NCBI GenBank assembly: GCA_018397055.1
Contig: JAGTQS010000022.1
Span: 1-19,915 of the forward strand
Reading direction: 5' to 3'
DNA from: Candidatus Bathyarchaeota archaeon
GTDB lineage: Archaea > Thermoproteota > Bathyarchaeia > Bathyarchaeales > DTEX01
Length of the DNA stretch: 19,915 bases
The translations under genes were made by a program, and so were the position numbers. The notes beneath the pieces are model-generated. The model worked only from the letters and a program-made list of their open reading frames with translations. It made no database searches and had not been told where the DNA came from. Within the stretch, counting starts at the first letter, position 1. Each line of letters starts with the position of its first letter. Positions 5,154 to 12,366 of the stretch are shown here, one piece after another.

Positions 5154-6227
5154 ATGAAGATCGCCTTAGACATTTTAACTCCAAAACAGTGCATGTTTTC
5201 CCTAAAACTTTCTGGACATCTTGAATGCAGGGGTCATAAAGTTCTAAGGACAACCCGAAAATATCGAGAAGTAAACCAATTATTGGAACTTAAAGGCTTA
5301 AAGGCTGAGGTTGTCGGAGAACACGGTGGAGGAAATTTAGCGAACAAATTAAGAACCAGCGCTCAGAGAATCCTTGAACTCTCAACGGTCATAGAAGATT
5401 TTAGTCCTGGTGTGACCATTTCGTTTTCTTCTCCAGAAATGGCTCGCGTATCTTTCGGTTTGGGAATTCCCCATGTCAGTATCAATGATTCACCTCACGC
5501 GGTAGCCGTTGCTAGGCTTACTATCCCATTATCAAGAAAGCTTATGACTCCAAAAATGATTCCAAAAGAGGCTTGGATAAAGTACGGAATCCCTTTAAGC
5601 GACATTGTTCAATATTACGCATTGGATCCATGGGTTTGGCTCAAAGACTTCAAACCTGACCGTCAAATCTTAAGCGACCTTATGTTAGACGATTCGAAGC
5701 CTATTGTGACCTTTAGAACCGAAGAGTCTTTTGCATCATATTTATTAGGTAAAGATTTGCCTGAAACTACAACGGTGCCGTTTATAAAACAGGTTCTAGA
5801 AAGAAACAAAGATGTTCAGGTGGTCGTTGTCCCCAGATATGAAGAACAAAAAAGGGTTCTAAACAGAATTTTCAAAGACAAAATCATTATTTGCAACATG
5901 ATAGTTGATGGTCCCAGTTTACTGTACTACACCTCGGTATTTGTAGGCGGAGGGGGAACCATGACTATAGAGTCTGCATTATTAGGCGTGCCAACATTCT
6001 CTTGTTACCCAAATAAGCCATTCGAGATACTGAAATACTTAGTCAAGAACGAACTGGTAACTCTTGTGAAAACTCCGAAACAGTTATCGAGAAAAATTGC
6101 TTGCGCTTTAGACGACTTGGAAAACATAAGGAAAGTGCAAATTGAAAAAATCCAAACTGTAGTCAAGAACTTTGAAGACCCCATAGATAAAATCGCTGCA
6201 GAAGTAGAAAAATTAGTCTGTAAGTAA
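5154..6227 (+). CDS. DUF354-family protein, predicted GT-B-type glycosyltransferase
   Basis: A 357-residue soluble protein that looks like the archaeal DUF354 family, related in fold to UDP-GlcNAc 2-epimerases and GT-B glycosyltransferases. Visible are an N-terminal Rossmann-like half starting IALDILTPKQ, the segment GIPHVSINDSPHA (about 105-117), and a C-terminal nucleotide-sugar binding loop FVGGGGTMTIESALLGVP (about 264-281), the usual pyrophosphate-binding GGGG..T.ES signature. Family knowledge suggests cytosolic sugar transfer in surface glycan assembly; no member's donor can be assigned here. The gene starts 76 bp after the previous gene and lies in the glycan cluster. Confidence 0.75.
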   Translation: MKIALDILTPKQCMFSLKLSGHLECRGHKVLRTTRKYREVNQLLELKGLKAEVVGEHGGGNLANKLRTSAQRILELSTVIEDFSPGVTISFSSPEMARVSFGLGIPHVSINDSPHAVAVARLTIPLSRKLMTPKMIPKEAWIKYGIPLSDIVQYYALDPWVWLKDFKPDRQILSDLMLDDSKPIVTFRTEESFASYLLGKDLPETTTVPFIKQVLERNKDVQVVVVPRYEEQKRVLNRIFKDKIIICNMIVDGPSLLYYTSVFVGGGGTMTIESALLGVPTFSCYPNKPFEILKYLVKNELVTLVKTPKQLSRKIACALDDLENIRKVQIEKIQTVVKNFEDPIDKIAAEVEKLVCK

Positions 6228-6236
6228 ACTGACTTA

Positions 6237-6271
6237 AGGGTAAATAGTTAAATAAAAAAACGTTTACCTTC
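6237..6271 (+). terminator. Imperfect inverted repeat between the DUF354 and dehydrogenase genes
   Basis: AAGGGTAAA near 6237 can pair, with one bulged base, with TTTACCTT near 6264-6271 across a loop of about 18 A/T-rich bases. It lies between two same-strand genes and may mark the end of the upstream transcript. The A/T-rich loop (TTAAATAAAA) could also act as a TATA box for the next gene. Both readings are tentative. Confidence 0.25.
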
Positions 6272-6309
6272 AGATTACCAATCAACCCTGACTTGAATGG
6301 TGAGTAAAA

Positions 6310-7686
6310 ATGGCTGAAGCGATGATGCTCAAGGAAAACGAGTTACAAAGTTTTGAAGAGCGGAAAAAATACGTAATCACAGTTGTTGGGTGTGGAAGAA
6401 TGGGACTTTCCACTGCATGCCTATTTTCAGAGGCAGGTTTCCAAGTAGTATGTCTTGACTCTGATCCGTACATAGTTTCACAAATAGTCAAAGGGACCAG
6501 TCCCTTCGCAGAACCGGGGCTAAGCCAAATTTTGAAGAGGAATCTTAAGGAAAACCGTATCTCGGCTACCATGGATTTTAAAGAAGTTATCCCAAAAAGC
6601 GATGTAATAATCGTAGCCGTAAACATATCCGTTAATGAAAAAAGGCAGCCTGACTACTCAAACATTGAAGGTTCATGCAAAAATATTGGAATAAACATGA
6701 AGCGTGGAACGTTGATTATTATTGAAAGCACATTAGGCCCAACGGTTACCGAAACTTTGGTTAGGGAAACCTTAGAAGCGTCTTCGGGGCTTAAAGCAGG
6801 CGTAGATTTTGGTTTAGTTTATAGTCCCATACGCGCAACGGTTGGAAGGACATTGAGAGACATGACGGAGTACTCTAAAATTGTCGCAGGAATCAACAGA
6901 CAAAGTACAAGAGCGGCAAAAGCGGTACTTAAAACGGTTGTTAAGGGCGATCTGGTTGAGGTGCCTAATTTTCGAACGGCTGAGGCTGCAAAAATTTTTG
7001 AAAACATTTACCGAGACGTCAATATTTCCTTAGCCAACGAGTTTTCAGTTTACTGCGAGATGGCGGGAATCGATTATTTTCAAGCTCAAAAGGCGGCTAA
7101 CACTCAGCCTTTTTGTCATTTACTTAAGCCCGGAATCGTCAGCGGACGTATGCCTAAAGATTCATTTCTTCTTATAGACGAAGTTATGGATGTCGGCGTA
7201 AAACTGAGGATGCCTATATTAGCTCGTAGCATTAACGATAACATGATAAAACACGCCTCTAATCTAGTAAAAAGTGCACTTCGAAGCTGCGATAAGCCTG
7301 TGAGAAGATCGCGGATTTCAGTAATGGGAGTTTCTTACCGTCCTAATGTGAAGGAGGCAAGAGATTCGCTTGTGCCTAATCTGGTTAATACTCTAAAAAG
7401 GATGGGTGCAAAAGTCAATGTTTTCGATCCATATTTCACATATAAGGAACTACGAAATCTGGGATATGATGCTGAGCCTTCCTTTGACAAAACAGTTGAG
7501 GGTGCAGATTGTATCCTCATTGCAGTTGGGCATAGTGGTTTTAAGCGTCTATCTTTGGCAAGAATAAGCGCAGTTATGAAGAAGCCGTCTGCTATAGTTG
7601 ATTTAGCTCACATCGTCAACCCCGCAAAAGCAATGAAGGAAGGCTTTATTTATCGCGGCCTCGGAAGAGGAGTGTGGAAGAAATGA
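6310..7686 (+). CDS. UDP-glucose/UDP-ManNAc dehydrogenase homologue lacking the catalytic Cys
   Basis: A 458-residue protein with the full three-domain layout of nucleotide-sugar 6-dehydrogenases: N-terminal NAD-binding domain (GCGRMG, 27-32), central helical domain (EAAK with K228, and N238) and C-terminal UDP-binding domain (about 330-440, GVSYRPNVKEARDS). Normal enzymes oxidise C6 of a UDP-hexose to the acid using a Cys nucleophile in GGHC.P or GG.C.PKD. Here the loop reads PGIVSGRMPKD, with R280 where the Cys belongs, and the usual SPE segment reads YSPIRA (I174). The classic four-electron oxidation is therefore doubtful. It may catalyse a different redox step, oxidise only partly, or be regulatory. 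GGTGA lies 7 bp before the ATG. The Gfo/Idh/MocA gene overlaps its end. Confidence 0.8.
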   Translation: MAEAMMLKENELQSFEERKKYVITVVGCGRMGLSTACLFSEAGFQVVCLDSDPYIVSQIVKGTSPFAEPGLSQILKRNLKENRISATMDFKEVIPKSDVIIVAVNISVNEKRQPDYSNIEGSCKNIGINMKRGTLIIIESTLGPTVTETLVRETLEASSGLKAGVDFGLVYSPIRATVGRTLRDMTEYSKIVAGINRQSTRAAKAVLKTVVKGDLVEVPNFRTAEAAKIFENIYRDVNISLANEFSVYCEMAGIDYFQAQKAANTQPFCHLLKPGIVSGRMPKDSFLLIDEVMDVGVKLRMPILARSINDNMIKHASNLVKSALRSCDKPVRRSRISVMGVSYRPNVKEARDSLVPNLVNTLKRMGAKVNVFDPYFTYKELRNLGYDAEPSFDKTVEGADCILIAVGHSGFKRLSLARISAVMKKPSAIVDLAHIVNPAKAMKEGFIYRGLGRGVWKK

Positions 7687-8633
7687 AGAAACTGAAAATA
7701 GCAGTCGTTGGCGTGGGGTTTTGGGGAAGAAACCACGTAAGAGTCTTAAGCGAATTACCTAATGTCGAGCTAGTAGCCATCTGCGACATTGACCAACAAA
7801 AAACCACAACAATTGCTGAAAAATACGGTATTAAGGCCTATACCGAAAGTTCGAAACTTTATAAAAAAGAAGACATAGAAGCAGTTACTCTCTGCGTTTG
7901 GTCAACTCGGCTTTCAAAGGAAGCTTTAATCGCACTAAAAGCTGACAAACACGTTCTTGTCGAAAAGCCAATGGCGAAATCTTCTTCTGAAGCCAAAAAA
8001 ATTATTGAATTAGCCGATTCCAAGAATTTGCTTTTAACAGTCGGTTTTATTGAAAGATTTAATCCTGCAGTTAGACGACTTAAGGAGGCGATTGCCCAGG
8101 GCAAAATCGGTACTCCAGTTTCTGCAACTATAAGGCGAGTTACAAAGTGGCCTGAAAGAATTGGAGATGTCGGCGTAGTTAAGGATACAGCTATTCATGA
8201 CATAGACATGGCTCGTTTCATCTTTAACGAAGACCCAATATCTGTTTACGCGAGAGCGGGAAACCTTAGGCATACTAAGTTTGAGGATTACGCGCAAATC
8301 ATGCTTTCCTTTTTAAATGGAAAAACAGCGTTTCTAGAGGCAAACTGGCTTACTCCTTATAAAATTAGAAAGTTAACGATCACAGGTAGCGAGGCGATAA
8401 TAACCTTGGACTATATTACGCAAGAGATGACAATTGAGACGCTTGGACAAACATTGACACCGCGGTACGAAGTAGAGGAGCCACTTAAGCTAGAGCTGCA
8501 GCACTTCGTTGAATGCGTTCAAAACAGAAAAGATCCTTTAGTAACAGGCATAGACGGTTTAAAAGCAATAAAAATCGCTGAGGAAGCCTTGAAATCTGCA
8601 AGCACCGGACGTTTAATCAAAATCAGATATTAG
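7683..8633 (+). CDS. Gfo/Idh/MocA-family NAD(P)-dependent sugar oxidoreductase
   Basis: A 316-residue oxidoreductase. Residues 5-15 form the dinucleotide-binding loop (VVGVGFWG), EKP at 94-96 holds the catalytic Lys, and HDID at 172-175 supplies the usual catalytic His and Asp region. The C-terminal half is the alpha/beta sheet domain that binds substrate. Related enzymes in glycan loci act on UDP-sugar acids, for example as 3-dehydrogenases before amination (WlbA/WbpB type). That role would fit with the dehydrogenase homologue upstream but is inference. The start ATG 7683 overlaps the upstream stop (ATGA) and has a GAGGAG SD; a GTG at 7674 is also possible. Confidence 0.85.
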   Translation: MKKLKIAVVGVGFWGRNHVRVLSELPNVELVAICDIDQQKTTTIAEKYGIKAYTESSKLYKKEDIEAVTLCVWSTRLSKEALIALKADKHVLVEKPMAKSSSEAKKIIELADSKNLLLTVGFIERFNPAVRRLKEAIAQGKIGTPVSATIRRVTKWPERIGDVGVVKDTAIHDIDMARFIFNEDPISVYARAGNLRHTKFEDYAQIMLSFLNGKTAFLEANWLTPYKIRKLTITGSEAIITLDYITQEMTIETLGQTLTPRYEVEEPLKLELQHFVECVQNRKDPLVTGIDGLKAIKIAEEALKSASTGRLIKIRY

Positions 8634-8668
8634 AAAAATCGCTGTAAGCCGTGATCCTTTACGAAAAA

Positions 8669-8941
8669 TCAGCCTTTCAGGTTAAACGGTTTTCCTTCAT
8701 TTAATATTTTTATTGGGATTTTTTCTTTCCATTTTTGTAGAAAGGGTTTTTCGTCTTTTTCTTCTCGAAGCTCGTCTGGAAGCATTTCAGGTATCTCTTC
8801 ACGGATTGGATACCAGCGTGAGCATTTTGGGCAAACAATCATGCCTTCTACGATCTCTTCCTTTTCTTCGAAGACATAAAGTTCCAATGGGTAAAACTTG
8901 TCAATTGGACAAGCTAATATGTCCATCAATTTCTTCTTCAA
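8669..8941 (-). CDS. Trm112-like zinc protein
   Basis: A 90-residue Trm112/YcaR-family protein. It begins with the family pattern LMDILACP and has a later zinc pair (C37 and C40 in VCPKCSRWYPI), then IPEMLPDELRE. In archaea and eukaryotes, Trm112 proteins bind and activate class I methyltransferases that modify tRNA, rRNA and release factor. The start is TTG at 8939-8941, supported by a strong GGGAGG SD (8949-8954, minus strand) that overlaps the end of the Trm5-like gene, so the two are one operon. Pairing with a tRNA methyltransferase gene fits, although Trm5 itself is not known to need Trm112. Confidence 0.8.
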   Translation of the reverse strand: MKKKLMDILACPIDKFYPLELYVFEEKEEIVEGMIVCPKCSRWYPIREEIPEMLPDELREEKDEKPFLQKWKEKIPIKILNEGKPFNLKG

Positions 8942-8943
8942 TG

Positions 8944-9843
8944 CTAAGCCTCCCTTAATAAAGTCAAATTATTGAAATGTTGATTAGCCCTATTATCTTT
9001 TTTGTGAATATAAATGTCAAGGACGACTTGATACCATCTTGGACCAACAGTTCGAACAATTCTCCCAAACGTGAATCTAAAAGTAATGTTTATGGTTCGA
9101 AGTTTTTCGGAAACTTTCTTTTGTACTTCTTCAATTGGGTCTTTGCCTTTTTCTGTGTATACAAAATCATAGTAGTGAATTTTTCCGCCTTCTGTTTTTA
9201 ACGCCAACAACGCATAATCCAGATACTCAAAAGCCTTCTCAGGCAAAGGCATAAGCACTCTGTCAGCCAAATTCTGTAATTTGCCCAGGATGACTTCTTT
9301 AGCGTCTCCTTCAATGGATTCCACGATGTAATTGGCTTTATTTAGTATGATATTTTCATTCAAGTATCTTATTGCATCAGGGTTAATGTCTATTGAATAC
9401 ACCTTTCGAGGCTTAGAATGTTTAGCGATCAAAATGGAAAAACACCCTACACCTGTAAACATATTAACTACTACTTCGCTTGGCATGACTTGTTTAGCAA
9501 CTCTCATTCTTTCAAAGGAAAGTCTCGGCGAAAAATAACATTTCTCCAAGTCAACCTTGAAAATGCAACCTGACTCCCTATGCAGAGTCTCGGTTTTGTT
9601 TTCTCCTGCAAGCCACTTAAGACTTCTCAGACGAAGTTCACCTTCAACTGGGCTTGTCTGCTGAAGAACTGTTTTTATGTGCGGGTTACTTTGCATAACC
9701 GCTTCAGCTATTTTGTCTGCCTTATGCTCTATTTTTACGGGAATTTTAATGACTGCTATGTCTCCAACAACATCACATGAACAGATAACTTGATTCAACA
9801 TTGACTGATTCAAGATTTTTCCAAGTTTTTCTCTTAAGGTCAT
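8944..9843 (-). CDS. Trm5/Taw2-family tRNA G37-modifying enzyme
   Basis: A 299-residue SAM-dependent enzyme of the archaeal Trm5/Taw2 family, which methylates G37 of tRNA (m1G37) or adds the aminocarboxypropyl group in wyosine synthesis. Domain order is an N-terminal alpha/beta domain (about 18-75), YFSPRLSFER (103-112), SAM-binding motif I MFTGVGCFS (128-136), acidic motif SIDINPDA (150-157) and DRVLMPLPE (194-202). Classical Trm5 has NLP and an Asp in motif I where this has PLP and Asn, so assignment between Trm5 and Taw2 is open. The gene follows the flippase on the same strand with an 18-bp gap, so a housekeeping tRNA gene appears to share a transcript with glycan export. Confidence 0.8.
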   Translation of the reverse strand: MTLREKLGKILNQSMLNQVICSCDVVGDIAVIKIPVKIEHKADKIAEAVMQSNPHIKTVLQQTSPVEGELRLRSLKWLAGENKTETLHRESGCIFKVDLEKCYFSPRLSFERMRVAKQVMPSEVVVNMFTGVGCFSILIAKHSKPRKVYSIDINPDAIRYLNENIILNKANYIVESIEGDAKEVILGKLQNLADRVLMPLPEKAFEYLDYALLALKTEGGKIHYYDFVYTEKGKDPIEEVQKKVSEKLRTINITFRFTFGRIVRTVGPRWYQVVLDIYIHKKDNRANQHFNNLTLLREA

Positions 9844-9861
9844 TCTTTCTTAGGCACTCTC

Positions 9862-11343
9862 TTAGATCTTGAAAGTCTCCTGAAGTTCTCTAATCACTTT
9901 TCTTAAGATTGTTCGACTTTCGCTGTCAATAATTGACAATATAACAAAGTATGTAAATGCCCCAAACAAGGTTAACACAACAGTTAATGAAAGTCTTGTC
10001 GGGTGTGGAACGAAATATAACAATACAGTCATACCGCTTGATGCCAAACTATGCTTTGCTATATGTTTTAAGGGCATCTTAAAATGAAGGCTTCTGTTAG
10101 CAATAATGTATCGAAAACTTACTAATGCGGCATCGACAATAAGGATGGTAAGGGCAACATGAAAAGCAGCTTCTAGAGCATTCGCAACTGAAAAATTCAA
10201 AACATAATAGATCGTGGGCAAAATTACCAAAGCCTGAATGTAAGGTAATGTCAAGAAAAGAAAAAAGTTACTTTTAGACATCTTTTTCCATGAAATCACT
10301 TTATCTGCATCAAGTTTCTCTGCGCCTAATATAACTGTTCCAAAAATAGATGAAAAACAAAGCAACAGGACATCGATAGAAAGCAACGTTAGCACAGGTC
10401 TTACAATACCATATTCACTTCTTAGGATCACTAATAAAGAATCGCCCATCATAATGGCACCAAAAGCCATTGGCACCGCAAACATCGAGACCAACTTTAT
10501 CGAAAAAGTAATGTCCCCAGATTCACCCTTTGATAAAAGACGCGGATACAACGCTGATCCAATAGATGAAGAGTAGCCAACAATGCTGGCAATAGTTAAA
10601 GCCGCTCCATAATAGCCTCTAGCAATTTTCCCACCGTAAAGAAACAGAAGGAGAAGAGCCAAATCAGCCAATTTTTGTCCAACTATACCGTATAAGTTAA
10701 ACGGGGAGGCTTTAACCCACTCTTTAGCGTAGCTCCAATTGATTTTTTCGTGGAACACGGTTACTATTGACCTTAAATAATAAATAACCTGAATAGAAAG
10801 CGCCAAGATTACTGAAAGAATTGCACCAACCAACCCTATATTGAGCGACAATATGAGGACATATCCCAAACATACTTTTGACGTTTCAAAAATTATTATT
10901 CCGATGCCGACGTTCTGAGGCTTTTTTGCATAAATCGTAGCCTCGAGTGCATTCAGTAAATAGACTTCGAATATTTGAATACCTATAACTGCATAAGCAA
11001 ACGCAAATTCCGATGTGACATGGAACAATGGCATGATGACTGGTAAAAGTGAAAGATAGACCACTATAAATGGTACTGCAAGCAACATGTTGGAAAATAT
11101 AACAGTGACAGAGGAACCAACATGGTTCCTTGCCACAAACCTCGTCGCCCAGAACGGGAAAACGCCTGATGCTAAAATAAAATAACTTAGGACGTCTGAG
11201 AGGTTGCCGTATACACCAAATGTTTCGGTTGAAATACTTCGGGTTACCATCAAAGTGAAGGCAAGACCGGTCCCGACACTGATTAATCTCGCTAAAAATA
11301 TGATCAGTCCAGAATATCCAAGTCTGATTTCACCATTAACCAT
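9862..11343 (-). CDS. Polysaccharide/lipid-linked oligosaccharide flippase (Wzx-like, MATE/MOP superfamily)
   Basis: A 493-residue, highly hydrophobic protein with roughly twelve to fourteen membrane helices and a short charged loop near residue 330. The N-terminus reads GLIIFLARLISVGTGLAFTL, followed by TRSISTETFGVYG, the typical start of Wzx/RfbX-type polysaccharide biosynthesis proteins. Members flip lipid-linked glycans across the membrane. Its place in the cluster suggests it moves the dolichol-linked glycan to the outside for AglB. It is divergent from the 11428 gene, sharing an 84-bp intergenic region, and is followed by the Trm5-like and Trm112-like genes. The ATG at 11343 has only a weak SD. 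Confidence 0.85.
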   Translation of the reverse strand: MVNGEIRLGYSGLIIFLARLISVGTGLAFTLMVTRSISTETFGVYGNLSDVLSYFILASGVFPFWATRFVARNHVGSSVTVIFSNMLLAVPFIVVYLSLLPVIMPLFHVTSEFAFAYAVIGIQIFEVYLLNALEATIYAKKPQNVGIGIIIFETSKVCLGYVLILSLNIGLVGAILSVILALSIQVIYYLRSIVTVFHEKINWSYAKEWVKASPFNLYGIVGQKLADLALLLLFLYGGKIARGYYGAALTIASIVGYSSSIGSALYPRLLSKGESGDITFSIKLVSMFAVPMAFGAIMMGDSLLVILRSEYGIVRPVLTLLSIDVLLLCFSSIFGTVILGAEKLDADKVISWKKMSKSNFFLFLTLPYIQALVILPTIYYVLNFSVANALEAAFHVALTILIVDAALVSFRYIIANRSLHFKMPLKHIAKHSLASSGMTVLLYFVPHPTRLSLTVVLTLFGAFTYFVILSIIDSESRTILRKVIRELQETFKI

Positions 11344-11427
11344 ATAATTCCCAAATAGAATTTATTTTCCAGTTTAAAAAGATAACAATGCCAATTAAAA
11401 ATACAGTTATGAAGAGGTTAACTTGAA
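11344..11427. promoter_or_regulatory. Divergent promoter region between the flippase and dehydrogenase-homologue genes
   Basis: Eighty-four A/T-rich bases separate two head-to-head genes. TTTAAAAAG (about 11374-11382) and TTAAAAATAC (about 11394-11403) are TATA candidates for the plus strand. The minus-strand box could be the same A/T block. GAGGTT at 11414-11419 is the SD for the TTG at 11428. Confidence 0.4.
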
Positions 11428-12279
11428 TTGATTAAGGAAGACATACTTGTCGTAGGCTTAGGAGAGGTGGGTCGTCCACTTTTCGAGCTGCTGAAAGAGA
11501 GCACAGACTTCAACGTTTACTGCTTTGATTTGGATGAAAAAAAGATGCAGGAGATTGGTCAACGTGTATCGGATTTTCCGTCCAAATTCAGTGTTATGCA
11601 CGTTTGTATACCATGTTTTAACAAAGGGGATTATGTAAGCACCATTGTGAATTACGTTGAACGTTTTAACCCAAGGCTTTTGATTATCAACAGCACCGTG
11701 GAACCAGGCGTTACTTTAGAAGTCCACAAGCATTGTAGTAATTGCCTTGTCGTTCATTCGCCTGTACGAGGAGTACACAAAAGCAAGGAATACATGAAAA
11801 AAGAACTTAAAAGGTGGACTAAGTACATTGGAGGAGCGACGCCTGAAGCAGCCGAGTTGGCTGAGAAACATTTTAGAAAATTAGGTTTGAAAACCAAGGT
11901 CGTAAAAAGTTGTGTTGAAACAGAGCTTGCAAAACTTTTTGAGACCACTTACCGTGCTTGGATGATTGCGTGTTTTCAAGAGATGCATCGAATTAGCCAA
12001 AACTTTGGGGCGAGCTTCGACGACGTGGCAGATTTTATTGAAGACACACACCGCTTAAGACATGACAGGCCAGTAATGTTTCCAGGAGTCATTGGCGGTC
12101 ATTGCCAAATCCCAAATATTAAGCTTCTATTAAGGACATACGAATCAAAGTTTTTGAGGATCGTTCTGGAATCAAACGAAAAACGAAAGGAGGAAATAAA
12201 AAACCCACAAGTTGTAAAGGAAATTGAGGAAATCAAAAAAAGAGTCGAGGCAAACGAAAAATTAATTGCGGCCACGTAA
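11428..12279 (+). CDS. Truncated UDP-sugar dehydrogenase homologue keeping the GGHC motif
   Basis: A 283-residue relative of UDP-glucose/UDP-ManNAc dehydrogenases. It has the NAD-binding domain (VVGLGEVG, 8-15), INSTVEPG (88-94), the segment HSPVRGVH (110-117), K169 and the Cys motif GVIGGHCQIP with C226. It stops soon after the central domain. The whole UDP-binding C-terminal domain is missing and is replaced by a charged, probably coiled-coil tail (about 250-280). The start TTG 11428 has SD GAGGTT about 8 bp upstream. The protein is the mirror image of the 6310 homologue, which has the C-terminal domain but no Cys. It may be a real short family with its own reaction, or a partner of the full-length homologue. 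Confidence 0.75.
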   Translation: MIKEDILVVGLGEVGRPLFELLKESTDFNVYCFDLDEKKMQEIGQRVSDFPSKFSVMHVCIPCFNKGDYVSTIVNYVERFNPRLLIINSTVEPGVTLEVHKHCSNCLVVHSPVRGVHKSKEYMKKELKRWTKYIGGATPEAAELAEKHFRKLGLKTKVVKSCVETELAKLFETTYRAWMIACFQEMHRISQNFGASFDDVADFIEDTHRLRHDRPVMFPGVIGGHCQIPNIKLLLRTYESKFLRIVLESNEKRKEEIKNPQVVKEIEEIKKRVEANEKLIAAT

Positions 12280-12311
12280 AAAGAAATCACTGTCCATGCT
12301 GAACCATAAGC

Positions 12312-12320
12312 TAAATATAA
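12312..12320 (+). promoter_or_regulatory. TATA box for aglB
   Basis: TAAATATAA lies in the 87-bp gap before the oligosaccharyltransferase gene, about 47-55 bp before its GTG start. It suggests aglB and the genes after it have their own transcript. Confidence 0.5.
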
Positions 12321-12366
12321 ACGGTTCTTGTAAGTATCAAGAAAAACCAAATGCGAGAGTCTAAAA

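Noticed and set aside
8713..9780. Plus-strand reading frames opposite the Trm112-like and Trm5-like genes
   Set aside because: They lie antisense to well-supported genes, lack ribosome-binding sites and show no family motifs.
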